A DNA stretch of 5,481 nt from Candidatus Curtissbacteria bacterium RIFCSPLOWO2_01_FULL_41_18. GTDB taxonomy: Bacteria; Patescibacteriota; Microgenomatia; Curtissbacterales; GWA2-41-24. A program made the position numbers and the translations under genes. Numbering within the stretch: the first letter of the stretch is position 1; every line of letters starts with the position of its first letter. Positions 1 through 4,113 of the stretch are shown one piece after another. Below the pieces are notes generated by a model. The model saw nothing but the letters and a program-made list of their open reading frames with translations. It was not told the DNA's origin and searched no databases. Location: positions 5,941-11,421 of the forward strand of contig MFBQ01000029.1 of assembly GCA_001776475.1 (NCBI GenBank), given 5' to 3'.

Positions 1-294
1 CTGATAAAACCTCATGTATTCTTTGGTTCCGATAAAACCCAACTCAGAGGAAATTTTAAGAAGAGGAATTAACTCATATGTAGAACCACGGGCCATATCC
101 AAATAGTGAGCAAATTCTTTCTTGCTCCTTGAAGAACCTTCGGCTATATTTAGAGATATTGATACTGTAGCCCTTCTTAGCTGACTAATTAGACCAAAAG
201 TTTCATCTTTAGGAAAATTCTTTGTCAGCTTATAAATATCCAGCGCTAATTTTATAGCTTCTTGATAAACTATCAGCTTTTCAAAATTAATCAT
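1..294 (-). CDS. Four-helix-bundle protein, S23/IVP family (partial, open at left edge)
   Basis: The minus-strand frame gives 98 codons from an ATG at 294-292 to the window edge with no stop, so the C-terminus is missing; family members are usually about 115-130 residues. The protein begins MINFEKLIVYQEAIKLALDI. It carries the family signature: a QLRRATVSISLNIAEGSSR stretch at about 38-56, then FAHYLDMARGSTYEL at about 61-75 with its ARGS core. These match the S23 / 23S rRNA intervening-sequence protein family, small helical bundles related to the DGR accessory protein Avd. The biochemical role of stand-alone members is not established; nucleic-acid binding is the usual suggestion. The gene lies 45 bp downstream of dnaN on the same strand, with only a weak purine run (GAGCGGAA) as ribosome site. 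The position is unusual, since recF or gyrB more often follows dnaN. Family assignment is confident, function unknown. Confidence 0.9.
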   Translation of the reverse strand, partial: MINFEKLIVYQEAIKLALDIYKLTKNFPKDETFGLISQLRRATVSISLNIAEGSSRSKKEFAHYLDMARGSTYELIPLLKISSELGFIGTKEYMRFYQ

Positions 295-301
295 TTCCGC
301 T

Positions 302-323
302 CTGTCAACCGCTAACTGTCAAC
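302..323. repeat. Short direct repeat CTGTCAAC x2 between dnaN and the S23 gene
   Basis: CTGTCAAC occurs at 302-309 and again at 316-323, a 14-bp period, followed by a further CTGT at 323-326 and the palindrome GTATAC at 325-330. On the minus strand the unit reads GTTGACAG. It fills most of the 45-bp spacer between the dnaN stop and the S23-family start. It may be a remnant of an insertion or a degenerate tandem repeat; a promoter role is unlikely because no -10 box fits before the S23 start. Confidence 0.6.
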
Positions 324-330
324 TGTATAC

Positions 331-350
331 TGCAAAGCACTAGCTTTGCA
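331..350 (-). other. Perfect 8-bp hairpin with the dnaN stop codon in its loop
   Basis: TGCAAAGC (331-338) and GCTTTGCA (343-350) are exact reverse complements separated by the 4-nt loop ACTA. Read on the minus strand the loop is TAGT and contains the dnaN TAG stop. No T-run follows on the minus strand (the next bases are GTATACAG), so this is not a canonical intrinsic terminator. It could protect the mRNA 3' end or affect downstream translation; both are inference. Confidence 0.6.
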
Positions 351-1530
351 ATCTCACCGGCATGATTATATGGAAGAAGTTGTCCTTGGCATCTTGCCCC
401 GTGATCCTGCCCGGGTTCAAACTCTCATTCATTTCAAAAGTGATAAGCTCGTCCTCTACAACCGAAAGTATTTCCAAAAGATACCTGAAATTGAAAGCAA
501 TCTCTCCGCCCTTACCCGTTAGCCCAACTTCGCATGAAGCATCACTCGAGCCGACTTGGCTGCTAGCGGCATTGACTGTAAAAACCCCCTTTTTACCGTT
601 TTTGTCACCCTCCAATTTTAAACGCACTATATTACCTGAATCTCTGGCAAAAATTGAGGCAATCCTAACCAGTCTTATAAAATCTTGCCGGTCAATTATT
701 ACCTTGGTGTTAAAGACGGAGGGAATAATTTTTTGCCAGTTTGGGAACTCTCCTTCTATTAATCTTGAAGTAAACTCCACCTCCACTCCTTCTTTGGCTA
801 AATCTCCAATTCTAAAATTGACCTGATTTAATGCTTCACCAACCACCATTTTAATCTTATCCCTACTCTTTTCTGCCTGACCAGCCCCATCAATCATCCC
901 CATATCAGCCAGTATCTTGGCCACCTCGCTCACTGCTTTGGCGGGGATTATCATTTTTAGACTTGGGACCCCTGTTGTCTTCCCAAGATTAATTTCCGCA
1001 AACCCCAATCTATAACCGTCCGTGGCCACCATCGCCAACTTATTTTTATTAATTTCACCCAAAACCCCTGTTAAAACCGGCCTTCCCTCGTCCTGAGCTG
1101 CGCTAAAGGCAACCCTTATTACGCCACGCACAAAATCTGGCGCTTCAAACTCAATTGTTATCCCCTTTTCTATTTTTGGTATTGCCGGAAATTCTTCGGG
1201 TGGCATTGTTGCAAGCCTGGCATTATATCCCTTGGTGCTTACGACTACCTCACCCCCTAGTTTTTCAAAAACTACCTCACCCTCCGGGAGCTGGGAAATA
1301 AATTCGGAAAGTGTTCTGCCTGCCACTGTTATCTCTCCTTCCGCCCCTACCTTGGTCTTTACTATCGCTCTTGTTGCTGTCTCAAGGTCTGTTGACACAA
1401 CTTCCAGTTTGCTATCCTCGGCTTTAATTAAAATATTGGAAAGTATCGGAAGGTTTGTTTTGGTAAGCAAAGACTTCCCGCTGATATTCAGTGCTTTTGC
1501 AAACTCAGATTGTAAAATTGTAAACTTCAT
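340..1530 (-). CDS. dnaN: DNA polymerase III beta subunit (sliding clamp)
   Basis: This encodes a 396-residue beta clamp, the ring-shaped homodimer that encircles DNA and tethers the replicative polymerase. It has the normal three-domain length, slightly longer than the 366 residues of E. coli. Visible family landmarks are EGRPVLTGV at 148-156, the ATDGYRL motif at 169-175, SRLIEGEFPNWQKIIP at 255-270 and the C-terminal IIMPVRL at 388-394. The last matches the conserved end that helps form the clamp-binding pocket. A polar stretch near 211-225 looks like a loop insertion. The ATG at 1530-1528 gives the canonical MKFTILQ start, but no good Shine-Dalgarno sequence precedes it (TTTTCGCA), so initiation may be weak. 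It lies downstream of dnaA on the same strand across a 241-bp gap that has its own promoter candidate at 1576-1604. The stop is TAG inside a hairpin loop. No missing motif or frameshift is seen. Confidence 0.98.
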   Translation of the reverse strand: MKFTILQSEFAKALNISGKSLLTKTNLPILSNILIKAEDSKLEVVSTDLETATRAIVKTKVGAEGEITVAGRTLSEFISQLPEGEVVFEKLGGEVVVSTKGYNARLATMPPEEFPAIPKIEKGITIEFEAPDFVRGVIRVAFSAAQDEGRPVLTGVLGEINKNKLAMVATDGYRLGFAEINLGKTTGVPSLKMIIPAKAVSEVAKILADMGMIDGAGQAEKSRDKIKMVVGEALNQVNFRIGDLAKEGVEVEFTSRLIEGEFPNWQKIIPSVFNTKVIIDRQDFIRLVRIASIFARDSGNIVRLKLEGDKNGKKGVFTVNAASSQVGSSDASCEVGLTGKGGEIAFNFRYLLEILSVVEDELITFEMNESLNPGRITGQDAKDNFFHIIMPVRLQS

Positions 1531-1575
1531 TGCGAAAAGTAGACGCTATCTAAAGGCAGAAGTACAATCTTAGTG

Positions 1576-1604
1576 ATTATATACCGCCCCAAAAACAAAG
1601 TCTA
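1576..1604 (-). promoter_or_regulatory. Candidate sigma-70-type promoter for dnaN
   Basis: On the minus strand a perfect TATAAT lies at 1581-1576, preceded by a 17-bp spacer and TAGACT at 1604-1599 (4 of 6 matches to TTGACA). Predicted transcription would start near 1569, giving a leader of about 39 nt before the dnaN ATG. A full TTGACA also occurs at 1610-1605, but its 23-bp distance from the -10 is too long. The perfect -10 and the position support the call; no start-site data are available. Confidence 0.5.
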
Positions 1605-1640
1605 TGTCAACAACAAGCGAATAAACTAATTCTTTAGTCG

Positions 1641-1676
1641 CACTTTATTTTATATTTTATTAAGTAGTAGTAATAT
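1641..1676 (-). other. Candidate origin unwinding element: DnaA-trio-like run plus AT-rich tract
   Basis: Plus-strand bases 1641-1664 are almost pure A/T apart from the ends, followed by TAGTAGTAA at 1665-1673. In the dnaA coding direction this reads TTACTACTACTTAATAAAAT, that is, consecutive 3'-(G/A)AT-5' triplets on the complementary strand next to an AT-rich block. The DnaA-trio described for Bacillus subtilis oriC has the same place (dnaA-dnaN gap), the same orientation and the same order (boxes, trios, AT-rich DNA, dnaN). Only three to four clean trios are present and low-complexity AT DNA can mimic them, so the call is moderate. Confidence 0.5.
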
Positions 1677-1722
1677 CAAGGCTGAAAACTGCATAACCAA
1701 TCATTGGCTGAAGCCGAAAACT

Positions 1723-1785
1723 TGTTGAAATTATTGTTGACAACCTACCCAAAACTGTTGAAAACCAACAGTCACTTGTTGAAAA
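1723..1785 (-). promoter_or_regulatory. Array of four like-oriented 9-mers resembling DnaA boxes
   Basis: On the minus strand the near-consensus TTNTCAACA occurs at 1785-1777 (TTTTCAACA), 1764-1756 (TTTTCAACA), 1743-1735 (TTGTCAACA) and 1731-1723 (ATTTCAACA). Start-to-start spacings are 21, 21 and 12 bp, so three lie two helical turns apart. The first three match the consensus box TTATCCACA at 7 of 9 positions. A looser ATGTCAACA lies inverted at 1604-1612, on the far side of the AT-rich tract. Copy 1785-1777 overlaps the last dnaA codons. The repeat is directly visible; a DnaA-binding role is inferred from its placement between dnaA and the trio-like element. Confidence 0.45.
1755..1771 (-). 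terminator. Weak hairpin immediately after the dnaA stop
   Basis: CTGTTG (1755-1760) and CAACAG (1766-1771) form a perfect 6-bp stem around a 5-nt loop. On the minus strand it begins right after the dnaA TGA stop and is followed by TTTTGGG. The short stem with only three G/C pairs and only four T residues make it a poor intrinsic terminator. It also coincides with one copy of the 9-mer array, so the symmetry may simply belong to protein-binding sites. Confidence 0.25.
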
Positions 1786-3130
1786 TAGCGCCGATTCTGT
1801 AAATTTCGTCACGCACGTCTAGGTTTCTGCCCAACATCTTTTCAACCTTTCCAATTCCGTGAATTACCGTAGAATGATCTCTCCCACCAACAAGCGAGCC
1901 GATTGCGGATAACGAAAGGCCAAGATCGCGCCTCAAAAGATACATCAACAGTTGTCTTGCACCCACTATTTTAGCCCGCCTTGATGCAGAGCACAGCAAA
2001 GCCTCTTCGATTCTAAAATGCTTACAAACTGCACCTATAATTTTGCCGGGGCTAACCTTAATCTGTGCGGGCGGTTTGTTTTTAGATATGAGCTCTTTAA
2101 TCGAATTCAAGTTTGATTTACCACCCGAAAGCTTCAGTTGCGCTAAGGTTGCGATTAAAACACCCTCAAGTTCTCTAGCTCCGCCTTGGCATTCACCAGC
2201 AATATAGGCAAGTATTTCTCTATCTATCTTAATGTTTTTTTGCTTACATTTGGAAACCAGTATGGCAATTTTCATCTCCAGATCAGGATAACCAATATCA
2301 GCAGTCATCCCCCCCAAAAACCTGCTAACAAGCCGCTCTTTAACTCTGGCAAGCTCACTCGGGTGGCGGTCGCTGGCAATTACGACTTGTCTGCCACTCA
2401 GGCAAAGTTCGTTAAAAGTGTGGAAAAATTCATCCTGTGTACTCTCCTTACCGGCCAAAAACTGGGCATCGTCAACCAAGAGCAGATCTACACTTCTATA
2501 TTTTTGTCTGGAAAATTGTTGTGTTTTATTATTAAGCGATTCAATGTAGTCGTTCGTAAATCTTTCCGCAGTCACGTATAAAACTTTGGCATCCATGATT
2601 TTGTCACTAACCTCATTACCTATTGCCTGCAAAAGATGAGTTTTACCCACTCCGGTTGGCCCGTAAAACAGCAGCGGGTTGTAAATGCCACCAGGGTTTT
2701 CGGCGACCTTCTTAGCTGCCATATAGGCAAGATTATTTGAATAGCCGACTGTGAAATTACCCAAAGTATAATTTAGGCTTAGTGCATCAGCCCGCTTACC
2801 GTTTGTGGCGATTTTTTGGGCAACACCGGTGAAAAGTGGCCCACTTTTAGAATTAGAACCTTGTTCTTTATTTGCCACCACAAAAACTATCTCAACATCA
2901 CCAAGGCTATGTTTATTTTTAGCTTCAAAAATCATAGGGGAATATCGTGTTTCTACCTGTTCTTTTAGGAAGTTATTCTTAACACCGATAATCAGCAATT
3001 TTTTGTTTCCAGCAAGTTTATAATCCAGCACAAAAGAGCCAGAAAACCAGGCTTTAAATGCCGATGGCAAAACTTGAGATTTTATACTGGAGAGAATAAC
3101 TCCCCAGACCTTTTGGCCTATCTGATCCAC
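1772..3130 (-). CDS. dnaA: Chromosomal replication initiator protein DnaA
   Basis: A 452-residue DnaA, the AAA+ ATPase that binds origin DnaA boxes, melts the duplex and recruits the helicase; the length is normal. Domain I (about 1-86) aligns with the family helicase/DiaA-type interaction fold, including KAWF near 26-29. A short polar linker, domain II, spans about 87-117. Domain III carries Walker A GPTGVGKT (157-164), Walker B LLLVDDAQF (216-224), sensor 1 VVIASDRHP (249-257), the box VII arginine finger in RLVSRF (R270) and sensor 2 GGARELEG (316-323, R319). Domain IV ends with the helix-turn-helix signature GGRDHSTVIHG (415-425), so standard box recognition is expected. The start is GTG at 3130-3128, chosen for the GAGGTG ribosome site just upstream and the normal N-terminus. 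The stop is TGA. A perfect DnaA box 146 bp upstream of the start suggests autoregulation. Confidence 0.98.
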   Translation of the reverse strand: MDQIGQKVWGVILSSIKSQVLPSAFKAWFSGSFVLDYKLAGNKKLLIIGVKNNFLKEQVETRYSPMIFEAKNKHSLGDVEIVFVVANKEQGSNSKSGPLFTGVAQKIATNGKRADALSLNYTLGNFTVGYSNNLAYMAAKKVAENPGGIYNPLLFYGPTGVGKTHLLQAIGNEVSDKIMDAKVLYVTAERFTNDYIESLNNKTQQFSRQKYRSVDLLLVDDAQFLAGKESTQDEFFHTFNELCLSGRQVVIASDRHPSELARVKERLVSRFLGGMTADIGYPDLEMKIAILVSKCKQKNIKIDREILAYIAGECQGGARELEGVLIATLAQLKLSGGKSNLNSIKELISKNKPPAQIKVSPGKIIGAVCKHFRIEEALLCSASRRAKIVGARQLLMYLLRRDLGLSLSAIGSLVGGRDHSTVIHGIGKVEKMLGRNLDVRDEIYRIGAIFNK

Positions 3131-3133
3131 TTA

Positions 3134-3139
3134 CACCTC
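3134..3139 (-). promoter_or_regulatory. Ribosome binding site deciding the dnaA GTG start
   Basis: The minus strand reads GAGGTG, with GAGG five bases before the GTG initiation codon at 3130-3128. It is one of the clearest Shine-Dalgarno sequences in the window and supports the GTG start over any internal ATG. Confidence 0.75.
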
Positions 3140-3233
3140 ATAAATAAAGATTTAATACTAGCAAACTTTGCAGGCCTGAATTTTTTAGAAGATCGACACT
3201 GAAGAAGATCTTAAATTTAATCCAACATCCATG

Positions 3234-3260
3234 ATTACAAAACTTATTAACAGTTGTCAA
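3234..3260 (-). promoter_or_regulatory. Candidate dnaA promoter
   Basis: On the minus strand a consensus TTGACA (3260-3255) is followed by TGTAAT (3239-3234, 5 of 6 matches to TATAAT). The spacer is 15 bp, shorter than the preferred 17, so strength is uncertain. Transcription would begin near 3227, giving a leader of roughly 97 nt. The perfect DnaA box at 3276-3284 lies just upstream of the -35, where bound DnaA could control its own gene. Confidence 0.4.
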
Positions 3261-3275
3261 CCCCGAAAGTGAATT

Positions 3276-3284
3276 TGTGGATAA
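3276..3284 (-). promoter_or_regulatory. Perfect DnaA box TTATCCACA
   Basis: The plus strand reads TGTGGATAA, the exact reverse complement of the high-affinity DnaA box TTATCCACA. It sits in the dnaA-rpmH gap, the expected origin and autoregulation position. It is the only exact match I found in the window. Confidence 0.8.
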
Positions 3285-3318
3285 CTCCAAAATTTAGCCA
3301 ATACTCAGGCTATTTATC

Positions 3319-3332
3319 GGCAAGATCTTGCC
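3319..3332. repeat. Perfect 14-bp palindrome GGCAAGATCTTGCC
   Basis: The sequence equals its own reverse complement over all 14 bases, with no spacer. Its central octamer AAGATCTT recurs at 3205-3212, 117 bp away in the same gap. Such symmetry suits a homodimeric DNA-binding protein; which one is unknown. Confidence 0.6.
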
Positions 3333-3350
3333 AACTTTGTTGATTTCTAG

Positions 3351-3411
3351 TAACCTATTGATCTAGGTGATTAGGGTTTTAGACCAATAACCCAAAAGCC
3401 TACTAACCTAG
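3351..3411. repeat. TAACCTA direct repeat and imperfect inverted repeat upstream of rpmH
   Basis: TAACCTA occurs at 3351-3357 and 3404-3410. CTAGGT (3363-3368) pairs with ACCTAG (3406-3411), and inside these GGGTT (3374-3378) pairs with AACCC (3389-3393), making an interrupted stem. The structure ends three bases before the rpmH ATG and occupies the place where a ribosome site would lie. It may be a leader hairpin of rpmH mRNA or a repeat remnant related to 5418-5438. The pairing is visible; the role is unknown. Confidence 0.45.
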
Positions 3412-3414
3412 TCG

Positions 3415-3552
3415 ATGCCTAAACGTACATATCAGCCTAAAAAAAGGAAAAGAGCCAGAAAACACGGTTTTTTAAGTCGCATGCTAAGGGCCGATGGCCG
3501 AAAAGTTATCAAAAGGCGAAGAATCAAGGGTAGAAAACGACTAAGCGTATAA
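3415..3552 (+). CDS. rpmH: 50S ribosomal protein L34 (bL34)
   Basis: A 45-residue protein beginning MPKRTYQPKKRKRARKHGFL and ending in KGRKRLSV, with the invariant bL34 pattern KRTYQPxxRKRxRxHGF followed by SRMLRADGRKVIKRRR. It is extremely basic, as expected for a small protein wrapped in 23S rRNA of the large subunit. An extra proline follows the initiator methionine compared with the common MKRT start. No Shine-Dalgarno sequence precedes the ATG; instead the upstream bases form part of an inverted repeat. The TAA stop shares its last A with the ATG of rnpA (TAATG), so the two are almost certainly translationally coupled. rpmH-rnpA is a nearly universal bacterial pair. I see no confident promoter; TTGCCA at 3328-3333 has only a poor -10 (TAACCT) 17 bp later. 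Confidence 0.97.
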   Translation: MPKRTYQPKKRKRARKHGFLSRMLRADGRKVIKRRRIKGRKRLSV

Positions 3553-3830
3553 TGTCCTCTTATAAATCTAAACAAGAGAAACTGTCAAGCGAAGAATTCA
3601 CTATAATTACCAAAGGTAAACTAAAGGCTTTCAAGCATGTCGTCACAATTAGTAAGAAGATTGCCCAAAAAGCGGTCGACAGAAATCGTATAAAGAGGTT
3701 AATTTTGGAATGCTTACGGCAAAGAAACGATCTTGATAACAGGTTTCAGATTATTGTTAAAAAGAACATCTCAGGTTTAAAAATGCCACAGGTCAAAGAA
3801 AAAATTGAAAAATTAATTAAAAAATTATGA
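3552..3830 (+). CDS. rnpA: Ribonuclease P protein component (short form)
   Basis: The 92-residue product is the protein partner of the RNase P RNA, which trims tRNA 5' leaders. The family core is clear: VVTISKKIAQKAVDRNRIKR at about 30-49 includes the SKK strand and the RNR motif that binds the catalytic RNA, followed by LILECLRQR and the strand FQIIVKK. The protein is shorter than the usual 110-120 residues. The N-terminal RLKxxxDFxxVxxxG segment of canonical RnpA is missing, and the alignment starts around EEFTIITKGK. No earlier start exists in this frame without running into rpmH, whose stop overlaps the ATG by one base. Its TGA overlaps the yidD ATG by four bases (ATGA). The identity is firm from motif and neighbours; whether the short N-terminus alters activity is unknown. 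Confidence 0.93.
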   Translation: MSSYKSKQEKLSSEEFTIITKGKLKAFKHVVTISKKIAQKAVDRNRIKRLILECLRQRNDLDNRFQIIVKKNISGLKMPQVKEKIEKLIKKL

Positions 3831-4033
3831 ACAGATTTAGCATTTTTTTAGTTCGTTTCTATTACTTGGTGTTTAGATCAAATACTGCCTCCTGTCGTTT
3901 TGAGCCGACCTGCTCCCAATATTTAATCGATGCTGCCCAAAAATACGGGATATTTATGGGCCTTGCTAAAACAACACAAAGAATATTATCATGCCACCCA
4001 TTATCTAAAAGACCCTTCTATGACCCAGCCTAG
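3827..4033 (+). CDS. yidD: Membrane protein insertion efficiency factor YidD
   Basis: A 68-residue protein with the YidD signature: CRFEPTCSQYLIDAAQKYG at 23-41, then RILSCHPLSKRPFYDP at 52-67, carrying the three conserved cysteines C23, C29 and C56. YidD is a small inner-face membrane-associated protein that helps YidC/Sec insert membrane proteins; the amphipathic N-terminus (FSIFLVRFYYLVF) suits peripheral membrane attachment. It ends soon after YDPA, slightly shorter than the typical 70-85 residues but with the whole domain present. It overlaps the rnpA stop by four bases, indicating translational coupling, and is followed 80 bp later by yidC, its functional partner. The overlapping plus-strand frame at 3930-4127 is not a gene. 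Confidence 0.95.
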   Translation: MNRFSIFLVRFYYLVFRSNTASCRFEPTCSQYLIDAAQKYGIFMGLAKTTQRILSCHPLSKRPFYDPA

Positions 4034-4050
4034 ATTTATAAATATCATTT

Positions 4051-4088
4051 ATTCGCATAAATTCGGGCTGACAATTCGTATTAATTCG
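4051..4088 (+). repeat. Four ATTCG units in the yidD-yidC gap
   Basis: ATTCG occurs at 4051-4055, 4061-4065, 4074-4078 and 4084-4088, giving spacings of 10, 13 and 10 bp, close to one helical turn each. The only candidate promoter here is CTGACA (4068-4073) with a poor -10 (TAGAGC), so I do not call one. The repeat may be chance in an AT-rich gap or a protein-binding array. Confidence 0.35.
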
Positions 4089-4113
4089 CGTAGAGCGACC
4101 GAAGGGAGCGTCA

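Larger units (their letters stand above)
3131..3414. other. dnaA-rpmH intergenic region, candidate oriC half
   Basis: This 284-bp gap between divergent dnaA and rpmH has no open frame that resembles a protein. It holds one perfect DnaA box (3276-3284), weaker look-alikes TTATTAACA (3244-3252, one mismatch to TTATNCACA) and TTGTCAACC (3254-3262), AT-rich tracts including TTAAATTTAA (3211-3220), and the octamer AAGATCTT twice (3205-3212, 3322-3329). A direct repeat AGAAGATC lies at 3187-3194 and 3203-3210. The gene context (dnaA/rpmH divergence) is a very common origin site in bacteria. The exact initiation point cannot be proved from sequence alone. Confidence 0.65.

Noticed and set aside
302..323. 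TTGACA copies on the minus strand as a promoter for the S23 gene
   Set aside because: No TATAAT-like sequence lies 15-19 bp downstream before the S23 start; a transcript from here would begin within the gene.
331..350. Hairpin as a rho-independent terminator of dnaN
   Set aside because: The stem is perfect but no T-run follows on the transcribed strand, so it is listed as a hairpin of unknown role.
362..1573. Plus-strand open frames of 154 and 113 codons opposite dnaN
   Set aside because: They lie wholly or almost wholly antisense to a clear beta-clamp gene, are rich in Ser/Leu/Pro as expected for antisense frames, and match no family I know.
1904..1912. TTATCCGCA inside the 3' part of dnaA as an extra DnaA box
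   Set aside because: It has one mismatch and lies in codons of the conserved DNA-binding domain, so coding constraint explains it as well.
2186..3023. Plus-strand open frames of 131 and 72 codons opposite dnaA
   Set aside because: Both are antisense to intact DnaA domains and have no ribosome site or recognisable motif.
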